This document shows, piece by piece, positions 1-8,444 of a stretch of 64,000 nt of DNA. Position 1 is the stretch's first letter. Every line of letters starts with the position of its first letter. The translations under genes and the position numbers were made by a program. The notes below the pieces were generated by a model, which was not told the DNA's origin, searched no databases, and saw only the letters and a program-made list of their open reading frames with translations. The DNA comes from Variovorax gossypii (lineage in GTDB: Bacteria; Pseudomonadota; Gammaproteobacteria; Burkholderiales; Burkholderiaceae_C): contig NZ_RXOE01000001.1 of assembly GCF_003965815.1 (NCBI RefSeq), positions 1,586,651-1,650,650 on the forward strand. The letters are read 5' to 3'.

Positions 1-423
1 AGCCGGCCCTAGCTCGAGGGTAAGCCGGGTCTTGACCACGCTCTGAGTCAGTGGATTCCAAGCGAGTGATATAGCTTTTTCAAAGATCTGCCGCTCCCCA
101 GCCTCGCTAAGCACTGCGACGCCCTTGGGGCGTAGTGCTAACTGAGGTGTCAGCGTCAAGTACTCTTCGTTCGACAGAGATTCGATCACCCTCGCGCCAT
201 ATCTATCACCGAGCCCCAAAATTCCGACCACATCCGCGCTCGAGCGAACTCCCCCTTGGACGGCTTTGAGGATGAACTCCTCCACGGGCATGAGGTTGCG
301 CTTCTCGGAGACCAAGCTGTCAACCGTCAGCAGATAGATCGGCAAACCTACGGGAAGGTAGTCGATGAGCGGCATGCCATCTATCTTCTGGTGCTGCTCT
401 GCGACGGCGTCAAATTCGATCAT
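1..423 (-). CDS. Partial gene coupled to the kinase-helicase; winged-helix-like N-terminus (truncated by window edge)
   Basis: An open frame starts at an ATG at 423 and continues without a stop to the left edge, so only the first 141 residues are visible. The start lies inside the last codons of the kinase-helicase gene (14-base overlap), which implies translational coupling and a shared job. Residues about 45-115 look like a winged helix: helices around EEFILKAV, DVVGILGL and ARVIESL, then a hydrophobic wing ending LRPKGVAVLSEAGE. No enzymatic motif is visible before the edge. In Mokosh-type loci the helicase gene has one partner gene, so this is the candidate partner, but the family cannot be assigned from this part. 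Base composition is as low in GC as its neighbour. Confidence 0.7.
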   Translation of the reverse strand, partial: MIEFDAVAEQHQKIDGMPLIDYLPVGLPIYLLTVDSLVSEKRNLMPVEEFILKAVQGGVRSSADVVGILGLGDRYGARVIESLSNEEYLTLTPQLALRPKGVAVLSEAGERQIFEKAISLAWNPLTQSVVKTRLTLELGPA

Positions 424-3400
424 GGCTAACGATTGCGCACTCGGCGGGGTTGTTATCGATATGGGCCAACACAGAGCGAAAGGGGTTCTCGGAGTTGACC
501 GATCGACAAAAGTCATCGTCTCCGACGATGATCAGCGCGTCGCGTCCCCGGGACAGCGCCACGTTCAAGCGAGGCACTTCCCGTTGGAAACCTAGTCGGC
601 CCTTATCGTTAGAGCGAGTCACACTGTAGATACAGATGTCCGCATCCTTGCCCTGAAAGGCATCCACCGTGTTTATTACGATATCGAGGTTGTGAAACGG
701 CTTGGCCGCACCTCGCAATCTTTGGTCCAACTCATTAACCTGAGCTGAGTAACCTGCGATAACCGCCACGCTCAACTGTGCTCGGCCGCGATTGGCCTCG
801 TCGAGACGCTCCAGTATCTTTTGAATGATTGCCGCCTCCGTAGAGTTCTTGTACGTTCTGCCGGGCATTTCCTGATCCCGACGCTGCCTGAGTGCAGCAG
901 TTGTGTGCCACTCCACTTCGCGCGGATGCAACTTGGCTGCGACGGGGCTGCGGTCCGTGACTTTACGAACCGTGACGAGTTTTCCATCGTAAAAGACGTC
1001 ACTGATTAGCCTGCCAATCCCCGCCACCATGCGCCGCTGTTCCGTTAGCTGCGCTTTGCACGACTCGGGAAGATGGGGGGTAAGGATATCGAGCAGAGTG
1101 GCCTCAGCCTCCTCAATTGGGAAACGCTGCTCAAGCACCTTGCTCGGATCCAGTTCAGAATATGGTGGCAACTGCTTAGGATCACCAACCAACACCCAGC
1201 GCTTACTCCGGCTCATGGGAATAAGCGTCTCCGTAGCGGTAGCCTTGGAGACCTCGTCCACGATACAAAGCTCGAACTCTTGCTCGCCGATCGCCTGAAC
1301 ATTGCCGAGTCCGACGCAGGTTCCGGCTACCACCCTAGCTTCACCGAGCACGGCGCCGTGGAAGTTCTTCGAGGCACCGAGCCGAGTGAACCATTCCAGT
1401 TGTAGTTTCACTTGACTCTTGAGGTGCGCTGCACCTGGCACATCCGATTTGTCGAGAACCCCCATCCACTCCTTACTGATCTCAGCGGAAGGAGACGCCA
1501 CTGCTTTTCCATATGAGCCGCGCGCGTTGAGCTTTTCTTCGACTTTTTTAAGGCGGCGTTTCAAGACTTGAAGTAGCTCGTTGATCTGCGTCTTCTCATC
1601 AAGCAACGTCGAGGTCTTAGTCACCACCTCGGCATCTGAGTCTTGTCCGTTTCCAGCAGATTTTTCGGCCATGCTATCTATTAGCGCCGCTAGCTGACCC
1701 TCCTGCTCCTGAACCTCGGCCAAGAGAATGTGTCGCTGCTCTCCGAGCACAACGACCTCAACCTCTTCTGCGTCCATACCTAACTGTTTGGCCTTGGTGC
1801 GTAGGTAATCCCGTGCTCGCTCTTCCGCGCGTTCAATCCATGTGCGCGTCTTGTTGTCGAGCGTAAACGGGCGCGCCTGTTCGTCAATCTTCTCAAGGCG
1901 TTCGCCATGGATGCGAACGACGTCCTGTCCAATTCCCTTTTCCAGCAGCTTGATAATGACGTGATCCAACGCAGTATGGGTCTGCGACGACAGCAGGATC
2001 CGCGCATCTGGGAAGACGCGCAGATAGAGTCCGATCAGTTCCGCAATGAATGTGGTCTTACCCGTCCCCGGGGGGCCTTCGACCATCAGGATGCTGTTGA
2101 CACCGAGAGCCCGTTCAAGGAGCGTCCGTTTCTCATCATTCAGGTCATTGGCGAAACTTGGCGGCATTCCCCCTTGGTCAGGCTCTCGAGCGCTGGCAGG
2201 GTCGCACAAGATTGTTTTCAGGTCCGCAGAAGCAGCGCGATCTCTGCGCACGTTCTCAAGCGCAGTGCGTTGCCTGGATACAGGTTGGCTCTGGGCGTGG
2301 TGGTTCGACTCCAGAACCCCGGGGCCCTTGGGCAGTTCGTCGTCATGCAAGTTCAATGGGCGAAGAGTGATTTCATCGCCGAAGACTCGATGAACTTCGA
2401 AAAACAGAAGACGCCCGGAAGGCAGCTTGTAGACGAGTGAATCGGGGAGTTCGTCTGGGTTGAGGTCACCTTCACAAAGAGCCACTGCATTGTTACCCTG
2501 AGAACGCATGCTGGCAAAAGCGATTCGCAACCTGCGATTCTTTTGAATACGATCCTTCTCACGTAAGACGGCTACCCAGCAATCGAACCACTTCTCGCGA
2601 GCTACTCGGTCGCGCTCTCGACTTCGATGTTCTTCCTCTGTTTGGAGGCGCAGCCAAAAGGCTCGCTGGTTGGCGGCCCTACGTGTAGGCGACAGGGGCC
2701 CCAGAACGTCTACCGTCACGGTTCGCAACTCACTCGCTTGGCGTCGTTCCTTTTCCGCACGTTCAGGCTCCAGCAGTCTCACGCTCTGAGTTCGGAAGAG
2801 CTCACTGTCGTCCAGCGCCTTACAGGTCACATCCAATGTTGCACCGAGTAGACGCACCATGCGCTCCTCTTCACTGACTATGTATGCATGTAGCGAGCCA
2901 TTGAGGTCTCGCTGCAGGAGGCCTACAGATTCCTCTGGCTTGCGGTCACCTAGCTTCTGTGCCAACTCACCCAGATCGCGCGTGCTGATTTGCACAGTAA
3001 TCTGCAATGGCCGCCCATCGGTGAAGTCTCTGTGAAAAGCGTCCAGTTGGACCTGCAAATCGGTAGCATTGGCAGGGCGCTCCAGCGGATTGAGCGACAG
3101 ACACTCCTGCAGGACTGCGAGTGGCGCGGCTCGCGCCGATAGGGCCGAAAGGGCGTGCTTGAACTCGTCGTAGTTGGTAAAGGTCGTGCCCGTCAAACAG
3201 GCCAGCGCGACAGCGGCCCACGAATAAGTGTCACGCGCAAAAGAGTTTGCACCGTCGTCAACTTCAGGAGGCGTGTAAGGCGGAGAGCCCGCCTGTTTGA
3301 AGGTCTCGCCAATACCGACGCCTGCACGCGCCTTGGCGATGCCGAAGTCTGTGACCTTAAGTGTGCCGAACTCGTCGAAGCGCAAGTTGTCGGGCTTGAT

Positions 3401-3814
3401 GTCGCGATGGGCGATGCGTCGCTTGTGGGCGGCAACGAGAGCAGACACCAGGGGAGCACCGACATCTGCGTAAAATTCCTCCCAGGCCCATCGGCGGCCC
3501 TCCGCTAGCTTCTCGCTGAGGCAGGTGGGCAGCCATTCGAGTGCCAAGAACAACTCGTCATGCTCCGTTCGACCCGAGTCGACTAGCTGAACGATGTTCG
3601 GATGGCGCAACTCATCCAACGCCTCGCGTTCGCGGCGGAACGCTAGACCAGCTTGCGCGTCTGTCGATGGCACAAGCGGCAGTTTCAAAGCCAACGTGAG
3701 CTGGGTGTCTCTGTCCTTGACTTTAAACACGCGGGCCATGCCACCCGGCTTTAGGGTTTCGACGACCGCATAGCGGTCGCAAAAGGTCTGCACCGTCTGA
3801 TTTTCCTTATCCAT
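410..3814 (-). CDS. Ser/Thr protein kinase fused to SF1 (Upf1/COG1112-like) helicase, Mokosh-like defence protein
   Basis: This is a 1134-residue two-enzyme fusion. The N-terminal Hanks-type kinase (about residues 14-260) has a glycine-rich loop at 23-31, the ATP-binding Lys44, the catalytic loop HRDIKPDN at 136-143, DFG at 156-158 and a PPEV variant of APE near 182. A linker follows (about 260-560). The C-terminal SF1 helicase has Walker A GPPGTGKTT at 580-588, DEVS at 853-856, GDPKQLPP at 877-884, EQRR near 925-928, a DAFQGKDAD motif V and a VALSRGR motif VI. A charged coiled-coil-rich insertion (about 660-770) sits between motifs I and II. Start ATG at 3814 has GGAG nine bases upstream. 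Kinase plus COG1112 helicase is the combination described for the Mokosh anti-phage system. All catalytic residues look intact. GC is clearly below the rest of the window, consistent with horizontal acquisition. Confidence 0.88.
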   Translation of the reverse strand: MDKENQTVQTFCDRYAVVETLKPGGMARVFKVKDRDTQLTLALKLPLVPSTDAQAGLAFRREREALDELRHPNIVQLVDSGRTEHDELFLALEWLPTCLSEKLAEGRRWAWEEFYADVGAPLVSALVAAHKRRIAHRDIKPDNLRFDEFGTLKVTDFGIAKARAGVGIGETFKQAGSPPYTPPEVDDGANSFARDTYSWAAVALACLTGTTFTNYDEFKHALSALSARAAPLAVLQECLSLNPLERPANATDLQVQLDAFHRDFTDGRPLQITVQISTRDLGELAQKLGDRKPEESVGLLQRDLNGSLHAYIVSEEERMVRLLGATLDVTCKALDDSELFRTQSVRLLEPERAEKERRQASELRTVTVDVLGPLSPTRRAANQRAFWLRLQTEEEHRSRERDRVAREKWFDCWVAVLREKDRIQKNRRLRIAFASMRSQGNNAVALCEGDLNPDELPDSLVYKLPSGRLLFFEVHRVFGDEITLRPLNLHDDELPKGPGVLESNHHAQSQPVSRQRTALENVRRDRAASADLKTILCDPASAREPDQGGMPPSFANDLNDEKRTLLERALGVNSILMVEGPPGTGKTTFIAELIGLYLRVFPDARILLSSQTHTALDHVIIKLLEKGIGQDVVRIHGERLEKIDEQARPFTLDNKTRTWIERAEERARDYLRTKAKQLGMDAEEVEVVVLGEQRHILLAEVQEQEGQLAALIDSMAEKSAGNGQDSDAEVVTKTSTLLDEKTQINELLQVLKRRLKKVEEKLNARGSYGKAVASPSAEISKEWMGVLDKSDVPGAAHLKSQVKLQLEWFTRLGASKNFHGAVLGEARVVAGTCVGLGNVQAIGEQEFELCIVDEVSKATATETLIPMSRSKRWVLVGDPKQLPPYSELDPSKVLEQRFPIEEAEATLLDILTPHLPESCKAQLTEQRRMVAGIGRLISDVFYDGKLVTVRKVTDRSPVAAKLHPREVEWHTTAALRQRRDQEMPGRTYKNSTEAAIIQKILERLDEANRGRAQLSVAVIAGYSAQVNELDQRLRGAAKPFHNLDIVINTVDAFQGKDADICIYSVTRSNDKGRLGFQREVPRLNVALSRGRDALIIVGDDDFCRSVNSENPFRSVLAHIDNNPAECAIVSHDRI

Positions 3815-3945
3815 GCAGCTTCACTCCAAGCAGGCATTGGGGATCGGCATAGGCCGCCTCCTCGGCGCGACATTAGCGGAGAGGAAAGTTCTAGAGCATC
3901 CCGTCTTTGTGGGATGTCAAGGCCTTCAGCCGATCCCGCCTTCGC

Positions 3946-4236
3946 CTACCCCCTCCCACTTACCTGGAACAACATCTCCGCCTCCCGAGCCAAATCCGCA
4001 GCAATCCAGAGCATGTAATCCCGATGCTTCTCCCCCGCCTCCTCGAACCACCCGTTGCCGTCGCCATAACAGCACCACAGCAGCGAGTTCAGCTGCGCCA
4101 GTTTGATTTCGAGTAGTTCCCTTGCCTCGTCGGGCGTCGGGGTCGGCGCCGTGGGCTTGGTGGTTGTGCCGCGCGTGGTGCTGCGGCGGCGGGAAGATTT
4201 GGGCGTGGAACGCCCGGCCATAATTCGCGTAGCCAT
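3946..4236 (-). CDS. Small hypothetical protein
   Basis: A 96-residue product whose family I do not recognise. The first 35 residues are basic and rich in Ser, Thr and Pro (low complexity). The rest is a compact, probably helical segment with LLEIKLAQLNSLLWCCYGDG, then HRDYMLWIAADLAREAEML near the C-terminus. I chose ATG 4236 because AAGGA lies 12 bases upstream; a GTG at 4266 would add ten residues. The conserved-looking acidic and aromatic pattern of the second half suggests a real gene. It lies 131 bases upstream of the kinase-helicase start on the same strand, so it could share a transcript with that locus, but nothing ties it functionally. Confidence 0.55.
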   Translation of the reverse strand: MATRIMAGRSTPKSSRRRSTTRGTTTKPTAPTPTPDEARELLEIKLAQLNSLLWCCYGDGNGWFEEAGEKHRDYMLWIAADLAREAEMLFQVSGRG

Positions 4237-4634
4237 TTGGTGTGCTGTCCTTCCAAGGTTTTGCACGTCATGTGGTCAGACGGTCAGGGTGTTCACGCAC
4301 CCTGGCCGTCGCCTTTTGTGCCTCACGTTCGCACCAGTGCACCGAGGAGCACCGGCAACCCGCCGTGAGGTAGGCGGTTCATCAGTTCACTTGGTCAGCT
4401 GTTGGGGGAGCTCCTTTCACGATCAGTGTTCGTCGCCCACAAGGAGGGGCGTCTTGCGACAGGGGCATTCACTGTAGAGAAGTGAAGCCGCGCAAGAGAA
4501 AAAGATTTCGTCGAGGATTTCTCGAATCGGCGAGATATCTGCCGGGGCGCTGCGACAAGAAACAAAGCTCTGACGTTTGGCGTGTCCCCGGGAGTTTTCA
4601 GGAGCGCTTCTGGGCCGTCATCAAAGCGCGACGA
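4237..4634. other. Gene-free stretch of about 400 bases
   Basis: No convincing gene is visible. The stretch contains a strong hairpin (listed separately) and has lower GC around 4460-4580. The GTG-started plus-strand frame at 4482-4763 runs antisense into the DUF4279 gene and lacks a good ribosome binding site. The stretch separates the lower-GC kinase-helicase block from the usual high-GC chromosome and may mark the island border. Confidence 0.5.
4280..4309 (+). terminator. Strong 12-bp stem hairpin
   Basis: ACGGTCAGGGTG pairs with CACCCTGGCCGT around a six-base loop, with one G-T wobble. The plus-strand side is followed by GCCTTTTG, a short T-run, so it could terminate plus-strand transcription or act as a leader structure upstream of the minus-strand gene at 4236. 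Confidence 0.45.
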
Positions 4635-5048
4635 TCAGCGATCTACGTCTGCGGCGTAGATGTCCAGGTCCAGCTTGATGCTGCGCTGCCCGAGCGAATG
4701 CAGAGTGGCTGGAGAGAGGCTGACTCCTTCGTTGTGCTCTCGCATGAACAGGCCACAGAATAGATCGAGCCTGTACTGTCTTGCGATGAGGCTCCAGACT
4801 TGGAGGTCTTGAGTCAGCCCTGCAAGCAGCTCCGCAACCTGTCTGTTCACGTCTTCCGGCTCGGCATCCTTCGCGTGCAGCTGCCAATGCCCGAAGGTTG
4901 CGATGCGCGTGCCGCTAACTGCGGCTATTGCATCGCCCTTGCGGTATGCGCGCGTGGGCGAGCGGCCTAGAAGTCGGGTGATTTCTTCTGGGTCCAGCGC
5001 GTCGCCTGCGACGCGCAGCGTTGCCACTGATCGGGAAATGTTGGCCAT
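4635..5048 (-). CDS. DUF4279 domain-containing protein
   Basis: A 137-residue cytoplasmic protein matching the DUF4279 pattern: an N-terminal strand (SVATLRVAGDAL), then DPEEITRLLGRSPTRAYRKGD, a WQL segment and a C-terminal strand with KLDLDIYAADV. The function of the family is unknown; members are often found as lone genes or next to toxin-immunity genes. Start ATG is at 5048. The next gene in the same direction upstream is more than 1 kb away, and the outer-membrane gene behind it ends 57 bases upstream, so it is probably in its own unit or at the tail of a read-through transcript. No signal peptide or membrane segment. Confidence 0.7.
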   Translation of the reverse strand: MANISRSVATLRVAGDALDPEEITRLLGRSPTRAYRKGDAIAAVSGTRIATFGHWQLHAKDAEPEDVNRQVAELLAGLTQDLQVWSLIARQYRLDLFCGLFMREHNEGVSLSPATLHSLGQRSIKLDLDIYAADVDR

Positions 5049-5104
5049 GGTTCGTTGCGGAGATGGGCTGCCGAGAGCCTACCGCTCGCTCTCGCGCGCC
5101 TTCC

Positions 5105-6076
5105 TCAAAACCGGATGATCCACTCGCCGCGCAGATACCGATACTGATAGCTCGGCCCCGCAAACGTGGTGCTGCGGCTGTAGCCGGCACCAAGGCGGAA
5201 CACGTGCGCTCCCCTCACCGGGCTTTGCAGGCTCACGTCGAGGAGCCTCGTGGGTTGGCTCATGTCGTGGTTGATGGTTTCGTTGCCGAGGCCGGCCGTC
5301 ACGGAGGCGGTCCATCCCTGGAAGCGGTGGCGCCAGCCGATGGCGAACATCGACTCGCTGTAGCTCGTGGGGTTGAAGTAGGCCCTGTCGACGTCGTCGT
5401 GGGTGCTTCGGTATGTGCGGTAGCGCGCCTGCAGTGTGAGGCCGAGGTCGAGCGAGGGCTGGTAGATGAGCCGCACGCGTCCGTGGTCTCGACGGTTGCC
5501 GTCTGAAAAGTACTGCTGCGCGAGCAGCCCCACCAGGGTGAAGTGGCTGCCGAGCCCCTGGTCGACTGCGACGCCGACGAATGTGAAGTCGATCCCCCTG
5601 TCCAACGATTTCGGGGTTTCGACCCAGTCGCGCGTGACGAGGAATTCGACCGCGGTGCTTTTCGTGGGCGATATGCGATAGCTGCCGTCGAGCGTCAGCA
5701 GCGTGTGGCCGCCCTGCTCGAACACGCCGGCCTCCATGGTGCCGCCGTCGGCAGTTCTGGTTTCTATGTTGCGGGCGAGGAAGGTGAGTTTCTGGCCGCT
5801 TCTTCGCCAGCTGTCCTGCTTGTATTGGTAGTCGCCGAGCCTGAAGCCCAGGAAGCGGTCGGCATTTTCAAAGGCGGGAAAGAATTCGACCGACACGCGG
5901 CGCGACTGGAAGTGGTCGCTGTCGTTGGTCAGGAAGAACTCGGGGCCGAAGGCCATGGTGGCGGGCTTTTCCTTGTTCTCCTTTTCTTCCTGCGCCTTGC
6001 AGGGCGCGGCGGCAATGAGCATGAGTGCCGGAAGAAAAAGAAAAGCGGCGGCCGAATGCCTCGATGCCCGGGTCAT
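5105..6076 (-). CDS. Outer-membrane beta-barrel protein of a polysaccharide-export type locus
   Basis: A 323-residue protein with an N-terminal signal peptide (basic start, hydrophobic run, cleavage near APCKAQ). Alternating short hydrophobic strands follow through to a C-terminal strand ending in Phe (EWIIRF), the classical outer-membrane barrel signature recognised by BAM. It resembles YaiO-type barrels in size and composition, but that is only a likeness. The ATG at 6076 overlaps the stop of the glycosyltransferase upstream (ATGA), so the two are translationally coupled and likely form a two-gene unit that polymerises and exports a surface glycan. A periplasmic TPR scaffold or deacetylase, usual in pga-like systems, is not encoded here. 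Confidence 0.72.
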   Translation of the reverse strand: MTRASRHSAAAFLFLPALMLIAAAPCKAQEEKENKEKPATMAFGPEFFLTNDSDHFQSRRVSVEFFPAFENADRFLGFRLGDYQYKQDSWRRSGQKLTFLARNIETRTADGGTMEAGVFEQGGHTLLTLDGSYRISPTKSTAVEFLVTRDWVETPKSLDRGIDFTFVGVAVDQGLGSHFTLVGLLAQQYFSDGNRRDHGRVRLIYQPSLDLGLTLQARYRTYRSTHDDVDRAYFNPTSYSESMFAIGWRHRFQGWTASVTAGLGNETINHDMSQPTRLLDVSLQSPVRGAHVFRLGAGYSRSTTFAGPSYQYRYLRGEWIIRF

Positions 6077-7410
6077 TTGGTCCCCCAGGCCTTGGGCCTT
6101 TTGAAAAGCTCGTCCAGGTATCCGAGAACGCTGGCCGGCTGCAGGATCAGGCTGTAAAGCAGCACGTAGATGAAGAAGCCCTGGAAATTCTTTCGCACGA
6201 CCAATCCTGTTTTCTTGAACATCCGGCGCTCGATGGAAAACATCAGCAGGCTCAATGCGAAAGCGGCCGGTATGAGCGCAAGGGTCATCGGACCGACGAT
6301 CCAGAAATAGCCGAAGAGCGCGAGCACCAATCCCGGCATGAATCCGATGGTGTAGGCCAGGTCGAGCCACGGAAAAAGCAGGTTCCAGTAGATGAAGAAG
6401 GTCGACAGCCGCGGCTGCAGAAGAATGCCCGGGTGCTTGACGAAGGCCTCGGTCATGCCGCGCGCCCAACGCTGGCGCTGCTTCACCAGTTGCCGGATGC
6501 TGGTGGGCACGTTGGTGAAGAGGCAGGCGTCTTCGCAGTGGCCGATGCGGTAGCCGGCCTTCAGCAGGGCCCAGGTGAGCACGATGTCTTCGCCCACGCA
6601 TTCGGGCCAGCCGCCAACCTCGGTGAGCGCGTCGCGGTCGTAGAGAGAAAACGCGCCCTGTGCCACCAGCGTGCCCTGGAAGAGCGACTGCACCCGCTTG
6701 ATTGCCGCAATGCCGTGGAAGTAGTCCCACTCCTGGCAGCGTGTGATCCAGTTGAAGCGCGAATTGCGGACCAGGATTTTTCCGGCCACGGCCCGCGTAT
6801 TGGGCGGGTCGGAGTGGTAGCGCTCGACGATGCTGGTGAGCGCGCCCTTGTAGAGGAATGAATCGGCATCGACGGTGATGACGATGTCGTGCAGCACCTG
6901 CTTGAAGCCGATATTCAGCGCACGCGCCTTGCCGCCGTTCTGCTTCAAATCGACGAAGGTGATCCACGGATATCGGGCGCAGGCGCGCTCGACGACGGCG
7001 GCTGTGCCGTCTTTCGAGCCATCGTTGATCACGATGACCTGCAATTCGCCGGGATAGTTTTGCCGCTCGATGCTGACGAGGGTTTCCTCGATGGAGGCTT
7101 CCTCGTTGTACGCGGCAATCAGGATGGAAATCGGGGGATACGTCAGGAGCGTGGAATGCGGCGGCCTTTTGTCCAGAAGCAGGCTGATGGCCAGGAATGC
7201 ATTCATGAACCCCGGAACAATGGCAATGCCGTAAACCAGAAAAACAGCCAGCACGGTGCCGATATGGCTTTTCAGGTCGGTCAGCCAGGCCTGCGCGGCC
7301 CAGATCGAAAAGGCAACCCACGCCGCGGAGCCAATCAACGCTATAAGAAACTTACCTGACACGGGCAGGTAAATCATCGAATGCGCTGTCTTTTGGCTAC
7401 TCTCGTTCAT
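6073..7410 (-). CDS. Family-2 membrane glycosyltransferase, PgaC/IcaA-like
   Basis: A 445-residue processive GT2 enzyme expected to polymerise a polysaccharide from a nucleotide sugar and pass it across the inner membrane. Two N-terminal membrane segments (about 20-40 and 50-80) precede the catalytic domain. It has AAYNEE near 99-104, DGS 130-132, DAD 181-183, GED 273-275 and the processivity motif QRQRW 311-315. Four or so C-terminal membrane segments follow. The order of motifs and topology match PgaC (poly-N-acetylglucosamine synthase), though substrate is not determined by these motifs. I prefer ATG 7410 with AAAGG just upstream; a TTG 15 bases further up is also open. It is coupled to the outer-membrane barrel gene downstream. 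Confidence 0.85.
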   Translation of the reverse strand: MNESSQKTAHSMIYLPVSGKFLIALIGSAAWVAFSIWAAQAWLTDLKSHIGTVLAVFLVYGIAIVPGFMNAFLAISLLLDKRPPHSTLLTYPPISILIAAYNEEASIEETLVSIERQNYPGELQVIVINDGSKDGTAAVVERACARYPWITFVDLKQNGGKARALNIGFKQVLHDIVITVDADSFLYKGALTSIVERYHSDPPNTRAVAGKILVRNSRFNWITRCQEWDYFHGIAAIKRVQSLFQGTLVAQGAFSLYDRDALTEVGGWPECVGEDIVLTWALLKAGYRIGHCEDACLFTNVPTSIRQLVKQRQRWARGMTEAFVKHPGILLQPRLSTFFIYWNLLFPWLDLAYTIGFMPGLVLALFGYFWIVGPMTLALIPAAFALSLLMFSIERRMFKKTGLVVRKNFQGFFIYVLLYSLILQPASVLGYLDELFKRPKAWGTK

Positions 7411-7489
7411 ATCGCCTTTTGACAATTCCGCGAAATGTAATCTTCCGCGGAGGCGATGAATAGTCTGGTTACCCCTTCAATGCATGTTT

Positions 7490-7526
7490 GCAACAGTCGC
7501 GCACCGGCGTGCGCGAGCGCTGTTGC
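7490..7526. terminator. Inverted repeat / possible terminator behind the DUF3883 gene
   Basis: GCAACAG pairs with CTGTTGC and CGCGCA with TGCGCG inside it, giving a long interrupted stem four bases beyond the end of the minus-strand gene at 7530. No clean T-run follows on the minus strand, so it may be a Rho-dependent or 3'-end stabilising structure. Confidence 0.4.
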
Positions 7527-7529
7527 TAT

Positions 7530-8444
7530 TTACGAGGGATCGAACCCCGGCGCCGAATTGATTTCGTTCGGCTTGTAGATCTTGTGCTGGGCCACACCGC
7601 TGCCCGCATCGGTCACCACCAGCAGGCGCCACAGCGGCTCGCGCGTGGAGCAGGCGGTTTCTTCCTTGCTGAGCTTGAAGCCGGGAACGCCGGGCGCGGT
7701 GCCCTTGACGGTCACGCGCAGCAGGGTCTGGCCCTTGGCGTTCGACACTTCGAGGTCGAAGCCCTTGCCGGTCATGTTCTCGGCCTTGTAGCCGTAGCCG
7801 GTGAAGTGCTTCACCACGTATTCGAGGGCGGCGGCCTGCACTGCCTCGGGCGTGGCCTTGTCGTCGTCGGCTGCCTTGGCGGCGGCGGAGAGCTTCTGCG
7901 GCACGTTGCCGCGTTCGCGGGCGGTCTGCACTTCGGCTTCGCTGGGCGCCCAGCCGCGCGGGCCGCGCACGAGCACGGCGAGTTTCTGGTCGGGCTCCCA
8001 GCTCGCGACGTGCCATTCGTCGTCGTCGCGCACGCGGGTGGACACCTTGGCGTCCTTGTTGCTTTCCACTTCGAGAATCGCGATGCGGTTGGTCTGCACC
8101 ACGGCGCGGAAGCCGCCGCCGGCGTCATGGCTGCGCTTGAGCAGCGCGAGGCGGTCCTTCGCGCGCTGCACCTGCTGGGCGCTGCGCTCGCCGCCGCCGG
8201 CGCGGTGGTGAACGTCGAGCGACTCGAGGTAGAACCAGCGCCCGTTGGCGGCCACGTTCACCCATTCGGCCCAGATGGTGGCGATGACGTTGTCGCCGGT
8301 GGCCAGCCATGCGTGCTCGAATGGCTTGTCGCGCGCGTCGAACACACCCATCTTGGCGACGATTTCCACCGGCGTGAGCCGGGGGCCCGAGAGCCGCATC
8401 TCGTCGATCACAGTGAGTACGCGGGGGTCGACTTCCTTGTCCAT
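7530..8444 (-). CDS. DUF3883-like domain protein of unknown function
   Basis: A 304-residue soluble protein. The N-terminal part carries a helical start (VLTVIDEMRLSG) and several W-containing strands. The C-terminal part (about residues 205-300) looks like DUF3883: GYGYKAENMTGKGFDLEV, then LLRVTVKGTAPG, then FKLSKEE and WRLLVVTD. DUF3883 is related to restriction-endonuclease-like folds and is often found in defence-island proteins, but the usual E-x-K core appears here as VTVKGT, so catalytic activity is doubtful. It stands alone; the flanking plus-strand genes point away from it. No membrane segment or signal peptide. Start ATG 8444 lacks a strong ribosome binding site. Confidence 0.6.
   Translation of the reverse strand: MDKEVDPRVLTVIDEMRLSGPRLTPVEIVAKMGVFDARDKPFEHAWLATGDNVIATIWAEWVNVAANGRWFYLESLDVHHRAGGGERSAQQVQRAKDRLALLKRSHDAGGGFRAVVQTNRIAILEVESNKDAKVSTRVRDDDEWHVASWEPDQKLAVLVRGPRGWAPSEAEVQTARERGNVPQKLSAAAKAADDDKATPEAVQAAALEYVVKHFTGYGYKAENMTGKGFDLEVSNAKGQTLLRVTVKGTAPGVPGFKLSKEETACSTREPLWRLLVVTDAGSGVAQHKIYKPNEINSAPGFDPS

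Noticed and set aside
4482..4763. Plus-strand reading frame of 93 codons
   Set aside because: GTG start with poor ribosome binding site, basic low-complexity start, and its second half is antisense to the DUF4279 gene.
6076..7321. Upstream extension of the outer-membrane barrel frame
   Set aside because: It overlaps the whole glycosyltransferase in another frame and is Arg/His-rich; the signal peptide and ATGA start at 6076 define the real gene.
7530..7560. T-arm-like GGTTCGATCC sequence on the minus strand, suggesting a tRNA or an integration site
   Set aside because: It falls in the last codons of the DUF3883 gene (reading PGFDPS then stop), and no acceptor, D or anticodon arm can be built around it.
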